From positions 701,674 to 765,673 of the forward strand of contig VXAA01000605.1 of assembly GCA_013399115.1 (NCBI GenBank): a DNA stretch of 64,000 nt, given 5' to 3'. Shown here one piece after another: positions 36,179-50,064 of the stretch. The stretch comes from Anseranas semipalmata. Lineage: Eukaryota > Chordata > Aves > Anseriformes > Anseranatidae. Positions within the stretch are counted from its first letter, which is position 1. Each line of letters begins with the position of its first letter. Position numbers and translations under genes: made by a program. Below the pieces are notes generated by a model, which did not search any database, was not told the origin of the DNA, and was given only the letters and a program-made list of their open reading frames with translations.

Positions 36179-39100
36179 GCTGGAAACCTACAAGGAAATC
36201 GTGTCCTATTTCCCACCTTCCTGTCTCTTGCAGACAGCTTTACACAGCAGGTTACACACCACTTAAGATTTCAGCAGTTTCACCTTGAGCTCCTTTGGAG
36301 ATGCTTTGGAGGAGGTTGGGACATAAAGCATCCAAAGAAGGTGCAGGATTAAAGTTTGCACCATGGCCCCGCACCCAGCAACAAAATATGGCCAATCCTC
36401 AGCGCCTTCTGTGATGCTTTCACACCTGAGGGAGGCTCCTGGCATTTACTGACCTCGCTATCATTGCATTTGGGGATGCTGCTGACTACAGACCTGCAGG
36501 TGGGCACTTTGCAGCAAGGACCCTGGAGGAAGCACCGAGTTTCTGAGGCTCACAGCTGCTCTGGGACAGGGCAGGCTGGGCCGGAGGGTTTTCAGCTTGG
36601 GTTTTGGTCTGAGCATCGAGCTTGCTGTGTCCAGGGTGAGTTCTTAGCATCACAGATCACGGTGGTTGACAGCCTGGGGAACCCCGGGTGCAGCATGGAT
36701 TTTGTTCCCAAAGCTACTTGGCTTCCTGTGAAGCAAAAAAAAAAAAAACATTTGGCAAATCAGGATTCTGGCAAATTGGGAAGAAAGACCACTTCACAGT
36801 GTCATGAGACTTAAGAGAGTGTTTCCAAGGCTTTCTCCCGCTGCTTTTGTGCCTCAGAGGTGTCCACCAGCAACTGAGCCCTGCCGTGGCCTGCGTGGCG
36901 AGCATCAGCACAGCTGCTGAACCTCTGCCAAAGGCATCATCTCACCCAAATATTATCCGGGCTGGAACGGCAGCAACCACACAGCAAGGGCTGGCCGAGC
37001 TGAGGGCACGCCAGCCTCACCCAGCAGCATGACTGTGCTGCGAGGAGGAGGAGGAGAGCAGGGGAGATAAACTCCCTAATGCCGAAGTTGCACGGGGCAG
37101 GCGTTAGCGTGGGCACCGCTCGGCCAGGAGCAAGGGGCACCACGTGGCCTCTGCGCTGAGCCGCACGGGCATCCGGGTGCACAATCCCCATGCTGATGGG
37201 GATTTGGGATGGAATTGCATGGAGTTGCTTCAGCTTGCAGGTTTGCTCGAGTAGGTTCTTAACTTGCTCAAGTAGGCTCTTGTGAAAAAGCAGCTGAGCT
37301 TCTTGTGTCCTAGAAGCTATAAAGATGTTTACTGTGTTTTGGGTGTGGATAGAGCCACCTCTGCATCTTCGCATCCGCGGCGTGGTTAATCTACAAACCA
37401 TCCTCAAACAAGGGAGAGCTGGAGGTTCGGAGGGGACTTTGTAATTGAGATAGTGCTGCAAAATGTGACCCTGTGTCGTGGCCAGTGACATTCAGTAACA
37501 TTTGCCTTTAGCTTTCAATTGCATTTTTGTCCTGGTTTTGTCCAAATTAAGGTGCTTCTGTTCTGGTTCCCGGTAACTAAGTGCAGAACTTCCAGCTCAA
37601 GTTCCACTTCTCCCTAACTAAATTTTCCATTCCTCTGAAACCTATTTCAGAGGAAGAAAAGAGGAAGCCTCTCTGGGAGCATCAAGGCTGGTGCCGTCAG
37701 CCCGCCTAGCCTGTGCGTCCTCCAGCTCTGCAGCTCCTGCGACGTGCTGCAAACGCCGGCCGTTCCTCTGGTCCCGGGGTGGAGGAAACTTGGCCGGCTT
37801 TCAGCCAGATGGCTAATGGCTGGGAGGGGGGACGGCAGCGCTAACGCTGCACCAAAAGCTTAGCGCATTCCAAAATCATGTGCTCCACGTGACAGCACTA
37901 ATGCTCCCCTTCAGCGGCTCATTTGGGATTCTGTTAAAAACACAGTTGTCTGACAAGTTCCCAGAGCTCGTCACTGCTCTTCTGATCCTCTTGTTCCCTC
38001 GTGGTTCTGCTGCAGCAAGGGTGAGAGGCCAGGTCATAGGCTCTGTGTGGGGCTTAGGGGCACCCCTGCTGCCCCCCAGCATCAGCCTGGCCGGGGGGCA
38101 AGGACACGATGCCACTGAGGATGCCCCACCAACATGCGGGACCCAGCAGTCCCAGCTTTGGGTTTTTTTCCTCATTTTTTGGCTGGGGTTTGCTAACTTC
38201 AGGTTTTCTCTGACAGATTTTTATCCTCCGTGGAGGATACAGTTTGGGAAAAAAGCTGGTCTGCAGTTTAATAATGAATGGCCCAGGTTTCTCTGCAGTC
38301 CTGCTTGAAAAACAGCAGCCTGTGCCTGTGACTTTGCAGTTATGCAGGTTTTGTACTTAACGTGACACGTTTTGTTTTGCAGATCTTTTCTGCTTGCTCT
38401 TCCCATACATTTATATATATATATATATAATAGTGATGTTGTTCTTTGTTCTTTCCAAGTTTCAGTGATGAACATCTTTGTTCAACTTTATCTTCTCGCT
38501 GTGTTCATGCAGGTTTGTTTTACTGTGTGCCAGAGCAATTTTCACTTGGATGAGTCCCTCCCCAGCCTCTCCCCAGTCCAAACCTGTCGAGCTGCTCTTC
38601 CTTTGCTCCCTACGTGTAAAACATATCCCTTTCTGTAGGGACTGCTGCCCAAGGAGATGGTTGATCTAGTTGGATTTGAGTAGGAGAGGAACGTGTGCTG
38701 TTTGCAGAGGGATTTTCTTAGGCACTTGGGGTCTGTCTTTAGGTTTTGGCTCGCAGCATGTTTCCCCAGAGCTTTGGATTGGCGAAGTCCTACCTCTGCC
38801 CGCCTGGCAGGAGCTGAAAGGTCTGGAGCTCCTTGCAAGGAACAATGTCAGGTTGGATCGGATACAAAGGGTGTCCATCTCTCTTGAGTGCTCCATGCAT
38901 ATAATGTCCATCGAGGATGGCGGTTGGATATAGCACCAAGAGCTCTTCTGCGGGAAGAGCTGGATAAATGAGGTTCTGTGATTGCCTGATCTAATGACAC
39001 TTAATTTGTTGTTGCAAAGAAAATGGGATCTGACATGTCAGACAAATAAAATGCTGGAAAACTGATTGTGGGAGGAAGGAATTACCAGCACCTAATGTAA

Positions 39101-42100
39101 GCAATCCCATATTCTCCGCATTCCTGCTGTAATTACACCTAATAGAGAAGAGTCTCTGTGTAACAAGAAGCTCTAAATTGCCACCAGGAAAGGAGTTATC
39201 AGTTCACGGTGCTATCAGTCATAAACCCAGAACAGACTACAGCCCTCAGATGGCCCAGGGGAAGGCTTACATGCAGCCTCACCACACCGAACAAGGCTTC
39301 CTCCCGGGGCTGGCCTGGGTCCCTGTGGCCAGGCCGTGCTTGTTGGCTCTGCTGCTGTCTGGTGGCTTGTGGCAGCTCAATCTTCTGGCTCCTCAGACCA
39401 CCCACTCGAGGCCATGGGCACAGCCCTCTGGGGCAGGCAGATGCTGAAGACTTGCTGCTGTCAAGGGTCTGGGGGCCGGTTTGCTTTCGACAATTAAAAT
39501 TGTCATTTTAACGTAAGTTCTGCAGGGGTTTAACACTAAGTCACAGAGGTCAAGGCGTTCACGGGAGCTGTGGGGCTGGAGGTCTTGTGCTCCTGCTGCC
39601 GTTCTCCATGCAGCACCATCCAGCCCTTCGCCTGGGCTATTTCGGTGGTTCTGCAGCCTATGCCAGGTGCCCTGGGCCACCTCCTCGCTCAGGGCCAGTC
39701 TCCTGCCTCGGTGGCTCTGGGTTGTCCTGGCGTCCCCTGAGCGGCTGTAGGAACTGGTTGCTCCTATGAGCACTGTGCAGAGCATCTGCCCCACTTCTGC
39801 TCCCCTGGGCAGCTGCGTGCCTATCACCCACGCGTCTCTCCTGCGAGCACGTTGCCGCAACACCTGCACAGATTTGCAGTCTTGCTGCATGGGGCTCTTC
39901 CACTTGCCTGGCAGGTCAGGGTGGGTGGACGCTGGTGTCATGCAGAGCTGTGTGTTTTCTCTTGCTGCCCTCGATTCCCTCCATCTTGTGTTCCTGCCCG
40001 GGGCAGCAGCATTGGTTACGTTTACCACGGGATGCTGCAGCATGCCCTGAGCCCCTGCCCACACGTCGTCCACGTGAGCTTCTGTTGTCCTTGCCCACGT
40101 GGAGATGCAGTGAGAAAGCGTCCCAGGGGAGGCCGGTGCCTGCTGTTAGCATTCAAAGCAAGGGATGCCTGGTCTGGAGCACGTCGGCAGATAAACTGAT
40201 GCTAAAAAAAAAAAAAAGTCATGAGAGGTTATGAAGGGTTTCAGGTAAGAAAGTTCTGGGAAAGTACTTCACAGAGAGCTGCATGGGGTCAGGTCCCCAG
40301 CTGCTGTATGAGCATCCTAAGAGCTCTCCTAGTGCATTCTGCTGGCAGCATCAGCTTCCTTAGACATCACATGTGCTGGGAGTCAACGTGACTGAAGAGG
40401 AGATCCAGGCAGAACTGGGTCAGGGACCTGCAAGGGCCAGCTTGGTTGACAGAGATGGTTTGGTGAGCTAATAGGGCTGTAGGAAGATTTGTTAGGGAGT
40501 CCTCTGATTCTGCAGGAGGGAGAAATACTGGCTGGCCTCTAACACGATGGTGGGGTACAGGTAGGTGTCCCCAGACTTTGCTCGGTGGCCTTGTGCCTCC
40601 AACAGGGAGTCCCAGCTGAGCTCTGCAGCCCTGGGACACCCCAAGCCCTTGTGCTCAGGGGCTGCTTCCTGCAGCTCGGGGTCAGCGCTGCCGAGTAACA
40701 TCCCTTCTGCCTTGCGCTGCTGCCAGCCAAAAGGCATGGATTAGGGGAGCGAAGGAACCCGGTGCATGTGACATCAAGGCCCTGCCAAGAAACCTGGGAA
40801 ACAAAATGATTTTGCCAGAGCACCTTGGTTGGGCAGTATGCCAGCCCTAAATGCAGATCTTAAGCCCAGGAAAAGCAGGAGGAGGGCAGGAAGGGGCAGA
40901 ACCAGCTTGGGATAAACAGCAGCTTACAAACAGATGCTTTGGTGAATTGAGACATCCTCACTTCCTCGGGAGGAGCCCCTCTCCCAGGAGTCATCAGTGC
41001 CATCAGTGTCGCGTGGCTGTGAGTGGGAGTGAGACAAGGAGCAACTGGCTCAGATGCTTCCCTGCTGCCCTGCACCCCGTGTCCTGCTCCAGTTGTCATC
41101 CAAATTCTGTGCCGGCCCCTCCACCCTTCACTTTCAGGAAGATGCTCCTCGGAAGTTGTGCAAGGGCCTCTTCAGGAACTGCAGCCCTTACTGCTGTCTT
41201 TGCTACCAGCAGCACGTTTCTATAAAGCTCCCACCCCCCTCCTTCACTGCCCCAGCTCATGCTGTGCTGCCGATCACGTCCACCCCAATACCCCGCTGGC
41301 ACGGTTATCTGTGGGTTTTATCTCCCAGCAATGCATGCAATGTTATTGTGCTAAAAAGAAAACAAAGCCTAATCCATTTTAAATTAAAACAGCGCCCCGG
41401 TGTCATGCAACGGATGCAAACACGGTCTGGCCGCGCAGTCCTGCGTGCAACGCGAGGGGCTCACCCCAGAGGGGCTCGGCTGCCCGCTCTGCTCCCCATG
41501 GAATTCAGGCTGGGGGCTGGCTTGCACGGGACCCCCTGGTCCGAAGCCTCTGGGCTCTCCTAAAGAGCTGCATGGCTTTGGGTGAGGGGCGAAGCATTGC
41601 CATGTGCCAGAAATTAGCAGCAGATAGAAAACAGAGAGGATAGAAATGTCTGTGATCCTTCTGTTGTGGTACAAGGCTGCTGTAGAGCCTTGGCCAAGTC
41701 TTTATGAAGCCTCTAACGGTCTGAAGAAGTGGGGAGCAAGGGGACAGCACTTGCAAAGCAGGGCACTTTTGGCCCAAGAGACCATTTTTGGTTATAGTGC
41801 TTGTGTTGTGAGAAATTTGTTTCCATGACGGCCGCTCCCAGCAGCATTTGTCCCCCAGCAATAGCACGGAGCCGCTCAGCGGGCAAGGCTGGTCCTGGGG
41901 GCTGCTGCCGAGTGGGAGCGCCTGCCAGCCCTTCTCCAGGGCATTTGGGTTCCAGCTGACCTCTGCATGGACGTTGGCTCCATCCTCTTCTCCCTGAATC
42001 TAGCAAAATGAGAAAAACTTCATCCCATTGTGAAATGGGACATGCCATGTCCCGGCCACCTCCCTGTGCTGGGCAGAGCCGCTCGGCTCGTTTGATCCTA

Positions 42101-45100
42101 CAGCTCTTTTCTCTTTGCGCTATTGTGCAGCCGTCATGGGTACGGGCTTCACCCAGCAACAGCCGTGTTGCGGCAAGCCTTGCCGGGGGAGATTTCCCCG
42201 CAAATCCCTCCTGACATCCCTGCCTGCCCGCTCTCTCGCTGCTTGCCGCTGCGTGCAGGAGGGCCTGGCCCCTCTTGAGCTGCAGAAGATCAAGGCCAGC
42301 ACATACTGGTGGGACTTGAGACCTGTAAGCTTTTAGAAGCCTGATTCAGGTGACTAAGCCAGGTGGCAATGAGTAAAAGTCATCGAGTTTGAGCACCGCA
42401 TCTCTGCACCTGACCAGCGCCCTGCTGCGAAAGACCCGGCGTCCGTCCGGGGCTGTCTGTCTCCTATTTTCTGGCTGCCGGCTTCCATGCAGGCAGCACC
42501 TGAGCCTGGCTCAGCGTGTGCGGATTTTTGGCGATGGGAAGGCTGAACGTTTACCCCACCTCGTGACATGTGCTGCTGGGCTGGTGGCAGGACCTGAGGT
42601 CTGCAGAGACCGGTCCTGGCTGGGGGCTATCTCCGTTTTGGAGGTTAATACACGGGGCCCCTGGTGAACCCCCAGCTGTGCTCAAAAGCTGGGAAAGTGA
42701 TGATGAACTACGAGGCCTGAGTGACCTGGATCTCTCTGAAAGCATGGGCCATGAAAGCCAAGCAGGCGGGCATGGGGCAGGCTTAGGAAATGAGGGAGTT
42801 TTTCCTGGAAATCCGTGTACTGGAAAACGATTTGTCCTAAAAGCAGAATGGCATTAATTCCTACCAGGCTGCTGTGCCAGGAGGAGCTGATGTTTTTCCA
42901 GCTGAGGATCCTGCATCAGTTAGTGGGAACAGGGCAGAGATTCTGCCTTTGCATGCAGTTTTGGTGAGGCTGAGGCTGACGTAAAGGTGCTCTTCTGGAG
43001 TCCGCATTTCTGAAGTAACTTTAGTGGAAAATTGGAGAAGGCACAGGAAAAAAATTACAGACTGCTCTAAGGCTGGGAAAGTGCCCTCTAGAGAGAGATT
43101 TAAAGGGCTTCAGGCAATGAGTTTATTAAGGTGGCTACTGAGAGGTTCTTTGGTTAGGATATGGGAAACTACACCGGGGCTGGTTCAGGATCCTGAACTA
43201 ACAGCAAGGCAGAACAAGAACCAACGGCACGGTGTTAGAATTGGATTAAAGCAAAACAGACCCCAAGCATGTCAGTTCAACACCGAGGGAGACCGTGCAC
43301 TGGGGGGGATTCCTAAGTGAATTCCTACGCTTCCCTGAGTTTTTGGAGCTCTGTCACTTGAAGGTTTCTGATCAAACTGGCTATTTCCCACAAGCAGTGA
43401 CTTAGTCACACACAAGCTGCTGGGCTCGGTACCAGGGGTGACTGCATGCGGCGGTGCACAGCCAGGCAGAATACTCCAGCGAGTCTCCTTGCAGCTGCAA
43501 GTCTGTAGCCACAAACTCCCCTGCTTGTTCTGCCACAGGGGCATCCTACCCCTCATCCCAGGTGCTTTCTATTTCGTTTGAGCTGCTTTAGGTCAATAAG
43601 ACTCTATCACAGGAACTCAGAGTTGTTATTTCTAACTTTCTGCCCCACAAATTCCCCTTCCTTTGGATGTCTGGCTTGTGATCATATGGTCTTAGGGGAG
43701 GTTTTCTTAGTCTGTCTCCCTTTTTGGAGGAGCTATTTAGGAAGAACAATTCACCATGCAGGACAATGCCAGTGATCTGAGTAGTTCTAACCATCACCAA
43801 TCAAACCCCATGTAATGAATCATGTTTGGTTTTTAGGAGTATGTACTTTGCAGATCTGGGAAAATGTTTACCAGGAAGCATTTCACAACTTTCTGTAAAT
43901 CACAGGCAAGATCCTCAACTCTGCTCATTTCTTATTCATTGAGACGTCATTTCTCTTTCCCTAATGCCAGTTCACACTGGGGCAACAGAAGTGGGAGTAA
44001 CATTGTAGTTTCCTGTGACTATAACACACTCCAGAGTTTGCTAGTGGCTTCTAACAAAAGATATTTGCACCAGGCACTTGCTCACTCAATTTAAACACCC
44101 AAGCCACCAGCCAGAGTTGGTGGTCATTAACATTGTTTCTTAGGTGGGTTGTAATAGGAAATTATTGTATAAAAGGTGGCTACTGAAAATAACTTTATAT
44201 CGAATGATAAAAAAAAATAATTAAATAAAGCAGAAGGTTAAAAATGTTTACAATCAAGATTCTTAATTTCAAGGACAACAGTTAGAGGGAAACATATGGA
44301 AATTAGTTAATGAAGCCACCTGGATTGAGACGCGTGAGGACTTGGCACAGAATAAAGATTGGCATGGCTTTTTCTTTTGCTTACTTAGTACAGAAGATGT
44401 CTGAAACTTGTAAATATTTTAGGGGGTGACTCCAGCCCTCAGTGGTTGTATAACTACGGTGAATGGTTCTAAGAATGAACAAAGACTCTGCTAGCAGTAG
44501 TAAAAGCAGCAGATCAGCAAAGGAGCTTGTAGCTTGGTGGTGAACATGTGCATGGAAAACCTGGGAACTGTTCCCAGTCAAGACCCTACAAAGGAAACTC
44601 TAAGACACCACAGAAAGGTCTTCGGTAGTATCTGAAGGGGACAGGGGAAACAACAGAGGGGAGATGGCTACTGTGTAAAGATGAAAAATCAGACTTCAGG
44701 TGTAACTCCCAAACAGAACGAGTGTTTGCTAGACGCGGGCACAGAAGCAGAGGACCCATCAAAAGCAAGTATAAGAACAGACCACCCCATCCAGAATAAA
44801 GCTCAGAGACTAGGGCGTTCAGGTAGGTCTGAGTTCACAACCTGAGAGCTGGAAGAACCAGCGCTCAGCTCACAGGTCTGGTGTCCAGCTGGAAGTGGTG
44901 CCACTCGAGGAGACAATAATAGGTGTACCTCACTTTCAGTGGAGAAAAGGGAGCTGGGTGTCTTCAAATGAAGGAAAGTTATAGAATAAGCAGGAAGAAG
45001 GCTAAAATTGAATACAGACTTGCTAAAATGATTTTGTACCAAACTAGCATTTTTTTCTGCATGAAGGAAGTGTTTTGGGTTACTTTACCAGGATTTCAAT

Positions 45101-48100
45101 AAGTTACTTGATATAATTTCAGGTGCGAGTATTAACTAAAGAGGACAATCTGTACTGTAAACATTCAATAAAACAGGGAGAAATCATAGGTTATCTCAAG
45201 AAAAGAGGCATTGATCAGTAAAAAAGATATTCCTGAAGTTCCTTAAAGATTGGCTTTTGGACCCACTTTCACAAATGTTATCATTAGGGACCTTCACAAG
45301 GTGCTGGGAAACACTGCCACTGCAGCTGACAATCAAGCTCTTGCAGCAGGGTTGGGAAGGCTGTAGTAGCATGAAACCTCGTATTTCTGAGTGCTGATGA
45401 GCTGCTAATGAGGACTCCTGGTACAAACTAGTGTAAGGAAATGAGAAAGAAGAGCAGGCAAACCACTTGATCATGTACTTACTATGAGCAGTTTAGCATT
45501 TGGCAGGGTATTATCCATATAAAGTAAATGTATGATTAGGATGTGTATGTTCAGAAAAGGATAATTAAAACTTGAAGAGGTGCAGAGGGCTAATGTAATT
45601 AGGAGAAGAAGAGGCATTTATTTTCTGATAACCTAAGCTGGTTTGGACTTCAGTTTAACCTTTCAAAACAGTTTGGGGAGGGATAGAATTGCTGTTTATA
45701 AATACATCAGAGAATAAATGCTACCGAAAGGGCAGCCCTACATAGGAACGAATAAATACATCTTAATGGAAAAACCAAAGAAACACAAACACTGGGGCTA
45801 TACAATAAACTCAGAGGAGTACAGGGCAGGAGGCAGACCCTTGCTTTCCACGTACGGCTCGATCGAGTCGTGAGGGAGGCCACGGAGTTGCTTTTTCACA
45901 AAGGGGGATTGGACTCAGTGCCCAGGTGAGTGCTGTCAGTCCTAATTTGCACATAGCTATAGGTAAAATCTCGTTCTGTTTGCTGTAATTAAAGAGGTAT
46001 AAATATTATAACTGTATATAGAAACACAAAAGTGTATATTTTTAAACAATCCCTACCAGAGCTGCTGGAATTCATAGCTCCAAAGCAGCTGCCACACCAG
46101 AGGGGTGGCCCTGGTCCAGGAAATCCCAGGGCAACTGGTTCCTCTGGCCTCCTGCTTCCTACAGTCCGGTGGCAGAGACGAGCAGACCGCTCCAGGGACT
46201 GGTCAGACTGGGTCCAATGTAATACGGGTGTGCTGGGGTTACTCTGGAATTAGGAATTATTATCCTAGAAAATTAGGGGATGTCAGCAAGCTAATTAGCA
46301 GTCTCACCTCAAAATGTTCCTCACCATCCTATCCCTAGGCACTGCACGTTGGTTGTTTGCTGGAGATAAGCTACGCACCACGGCACTGGAGGGCTTGCGA
46401 GGTGACGGTGTGAGCATAATGAATGTATGGCGTGACAGAGCATTTCCTACAGGGGTGTGCTGGGGTTCCCACCTCACACGTGTCGGGGTGGCCCGACCTT
46501 CAGTGAACGTGAGCAAGGTGTATGTTTTTGCAGCTCCTGCTGACTACCCTGCCTCTGTGATGGAAAATACGCTTCCTAGAGCACTTGTTGATCACTGGTC
46601 CTTGGAAGCATCTCTTCAGGTAGCCTAGCCCCTGTCAGTGCTTGTTTTAACAACACACACAAGAGTGGTCACCAGGCCATTCCCGTTAGGAATGTCCCCA
46701 TTTTCAGCAGGCTGACCTCTGCGCTCACTTTCTCAAAAGGGATTTCGGCATAAAAGCAAGCAGCTTGTGAAGTCTGAGCAAAGTCTTTGGGGCCTGCTTG
46801 TCTTTTGGGTGCCAACACAAGGAAAGGTATAGAGATGGAAGCAAAACAATTGCAATTGCAAAGCAGAGTCTACTATCACCTTGAAGGAAAGATTATTATT
46901 TCAGCTATTTTAACCACAAGTCAGTAACAGAATACAGACTGCAGATGCCAGTGTCCGGGATTCACCCCAGCGAGTGGCATAGATCAGCCAGGTTTCATTC
47001 GGAAGTCATCCAGTGAACCCCTAAATTGTGAACAGGCACAACAGATGAACTGGTGCCCGCTGCTGTTACATTAAAATTAACAGACAATAAGCCTGCACAA
47101 GAGCTCAGGAATTCATTCATATGTCCCCTGGGAAAGGATTACTGCTACAAATTTAAAGCAGGCACAGAGTCACAAAGTTCTCCTAGGCGTCCAAGTCTTT
47201 CCTTAGCATGAGTTAATTTTCCTAGGAATGACGTCTTTTTCCTGAGAATGAATCCCTTTACAAGCATTTATAGGTCATCCCTCCCCACAGCACTGAGGCT
47301 AAATCAAGACCAGCCAGCATTTCCAAAAGCACGTCCACTCTAACACAGCCCCATCCATCTCATGCTGCTGGGGATCGGAGAAGCTCCCTGGTACTTTGTG
47401 CCTCAGACCAGATCCACGCTGAGCGGAGCAGAGGGTTGATGCTGTGCATTTCCAGAGGCCTCATCGCACGGAAGGGCACAGGGCAGGGGCCTGAATCCAG
47501 CTGACCTGAACGCCTCTGACAGAAATCTAACAGAGATGCCCAGGGGACACCTTTTGGTGAGGACATTCTGTTGGTGTGAACCTTGCAAAGGAGGACAAAC
47601 GCTGTGCTCTTCCACCTGGCCTGCAAGGCTGGTGGGATGGGGCCGTGATCACCAACCCCCAGCGCTCCCTGAAGACACATCCAGACAAAGTGCCCTGATC
47701 ACGGAGTCACCTTTCGTCCTAACAGTGTCTCCAGCTGCCAAGTATCATTGTCTCTACAAAAAGCTGACAAAGTATGAGAGATCATAGGTGGAAAGAAGAC
47801 ACGTGCAATTACAGCTTCTGTGATAATGATACGTGCAGCCTCGACGAGTAACAAAGAGGGAGGACAGCGAAACATAAGACAGGGCAGCAAAGGTGACGGA
47901 TCCACGGCTACTCCACCTGCCCAGGGTGGGAGCAGGGAACGCGGGGTCTGGGGGAGCGAATGGAAGGGGTCTGCCCGGGTGTGAGGTGGGAACTGCGTGG
48001 GGCTTGGCCTGAAAAGGGATAGATTGATCCTGTCCTTCCTCCGCCATAACCAGGCTTCTTCTTCCTCTTCGTTCAGGACAACACACATTACAAGGACCAT

Positions 48101-49330
48101 TAAAAGGATAGACGACAGGAATGTGAGAAGGAAAGGGTGTTGGAATTGCATTTTATGGTTTGTTTTCTCCCCACAGTCCTGTTTCCTTGAGCCCTGACAA
48201 ATGAATGTCTTCCTATCTGATGGTTCAGCTTATCTGGTGTTGGGAGGAACAAGGTGAATGAGGATAAAACATGGAGGTTGGGAGTGCATTGATCCCACCT
48301 GCAGGTCACCGTCGGTGGCAGGGCTCACCAGAGACCCCAGGTGCAAGGTAGGGCACCTGGCACAGGCGAGAGCAGGAGCCACGGTGCCAGGTTGCAAAGG
48401 ATGAGCGCAGCGGCTTGTGTTCCTAGCTGTCAGCTTTTCGGGAGAGCTTTCCCCTGCTCGGCACAAAACCCAGGCCCTGCAGGAGCTCCTCTACCCTGTG
48501 ACAGGTCTTGAGCCACATCACAGTGACAACAGTGGCTGTGCTTAGCAGATGCTGAGCATGATCCTAAAGAAAGGTACTGGGATGACCGGGGATTTGGGCT
48601 GGGAAACAGCTGGGCAAACTGGTTTAGCAGAGGTGTGGGGCCCATGAGGACATGGCACAGAGCTGGGACACTGGCAGCGCGGAGGAGCAAGGAGCCCATT
48701 AACTTGTATCTCCCCGCACGGGCACAAATCATGTATTTGAGGAAAGAAAGGAGTTCCCCCATCCCCTTCTGCAGCACGTGAAAAGATATTTTGCTGGTCG
48801 GCCTCAAACTTCGTGCTAGATGATTTGGGCTGATTGTGCTGTAAATCCGCTACCCCAGGAGTAAATGCTGGTTCCCCGCTCCCTGTTCCTCTACAACCCG
48901 GGAGGCCAAAGCCACAGACTTCACCTCACGGGGCTGGCAGCCGTGCTTGCTTTGCTCCTTCCTTGTGTGGAAGCCACTCCTGCCCCCGAACAGCCCTGGG
49001 GCCCTGTGCGTGCTGTTTCTGCTTCTGTCCCTTTTGTGATGGGAGAAACAAAAGCGTGGGTAATAACCGAGAGGAGGTTTCACCAAAGATTTATACAATA
49101 GCAGTATGTGTTTTTCTGTTGTTTTGTTCTTTGTTTCCTTCTTGATAATCCCTGATGTTTACTTCACTTTGTCTTGGCAAGCAGTCAGCTGTCATCTCCG
49201 CGACTCTCTGGTCTCGTCTGCGAGCTGCACCATCTAATTTAAATCCATCCTCGTGCAGCGTGCCCTTGCTTACACCGCCGGCGCGTTCCTTTGCGTCTAC
49301 CGACACGGACTGCAACCTGCTGTGGTGCCT
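36179..49330. other. Long intergenic stretch between the myosin and CA9
   Basis: I see no supported gene over about 13 kb. An A-tract lies near 36736-36749 and an (AT)n tract near 38412-38430. Possible very old LINE-like remnants near 43024-43290 and 45550-45950 are too decayed to name. The longest open frame (minus strand, 39393-40073) has no recognisable domain and no splice context. CCDC107 and the RMRP RNA, present near ARHGEF39 and CA9 in human, were not recognised. Confidence 0.45.
38411..38430 (+). repeat. (TA)n microsatellite
   Basis: A short uninterrupted run of TA dinucleotides in the intergenic region. Confidence 0.92.
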
Positions 49331-49339
49331 GGCACCATC

Positions 49340-49490
49340 ATGGCCTCCTTGAGCTCGTCAGGGCAGCTTCAGTCTTTTCCTGCCTTAAATTAGCATCGCA
49401 GCTAATTCTGTCCTGTCACTGCTCAGGCACCGAAAGCACGAGTTCTAGCGCAGTGCCCCGTGAGCCATCACCAACACCTCTCTCCACCCT
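49340..49490 (-). mobile_element. Decayed LINE reverse-transcriptase remnant (minus strand)
   Basis: The blocks TCTGTCCTGTCACTGCTCA and GAAAGCACGAGTTCTAGCGC closely match TTTGTCCCGTCACTGCTCA and GAAAGCACAAGCCCTAGTAC in the LINE fragment near 35010-35080, in the same orientation and order. It is therefore another copy of that element, just upstream of the minisatellite. Confidence 0.6.
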
Positions 49491-49860
49491 GAGGGTCCCA
49501 CCCTTGGGGAGATGCCACCCCAAACCCCAGCGAGCACTCTGCTGCTCTGCCGCTGGGGGGATGCCCGCCATTGAGGGGGGACAACCTTTGCTGAGGGGTC
49601 CCTCACCCCACCGCCGGGGGGGTCTCACAACCTGATGCTGAGGGGGGGGACAGCCGATGCTGAGGGGATCCCTCAAACCCCTGCTGAAGGGGGACACCCA
49701 GAGCTCAAGATGTCCCTCAGCCCCTCGCTGAGGGGGTCCCTCAGCCCAGCACTGGGGGAAAACACCCAGCACGGAGGATGTCCCTCACCCCCTCGCTGAG
49801 GGGGGACAGCCATACTGAGGGTGTCCCTCACCCCAACACTGAGGGAATCCCTCACCCCAC
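49487..49860. repeat. GC-rich degenerate minisatellite with hairpin units, upstream of CA9
   Basis: Irregular repeats around a core like TCCCTCACCCCNNNNCTGAG followed by a G run. Several units are self-complementary; 49727-49745 (GCTGAGGG, loop GGT, CCCTCAGC) is a perfect 8-bp stem. The array runs into the sequence gap, which suggests that it caused the gap. Confidence 0.82.
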
Positions 49861-49987
49861 NNNNNNNNNNNNNNNNNNNNNNNNNNNNNNNNNNNNNNNN
49901 NNNNNNNNNNNNNNNNNNNNNNNNNNNNNNNNNNNNNNNNNNNNNNNNNNNNNNNNNNNNNNNNNNNNNNNNNNNNNNNNNNNNNNN
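49861..49987. other. Assembly gap (127 N) just upstream of CA9 exon 1
   Basis: The run of N lies between the minisatellite and the GC-rich 5' flank of CA9. It ends 77 bases before the CA9 start codon, so part of the promoter or 5'UTR may be missing. Confidence 0.9.
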
Positions 49988-50064
49988 GCCCGCTCTCACG
50001 TACGCGCGGCCGCTCGGGCACCGCGCGGAGCCGCCGGCCGTCCCGCACCGCGCACTTGCCGGAG

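Noticed and set aside
39393..40073. 226-codon open frame on the minus strand
   Set aside because: No recognisable domain, no splice context, and composition typical of a chance frame in GC-rich DNA.
43024..45950. Possible LINE-like remnants near 43024-43290 and 45550-45950
   Set aside because: Only loose resemblance to LINE C-terminal sequence and 3' ends; too decayed to annotate without alignment.
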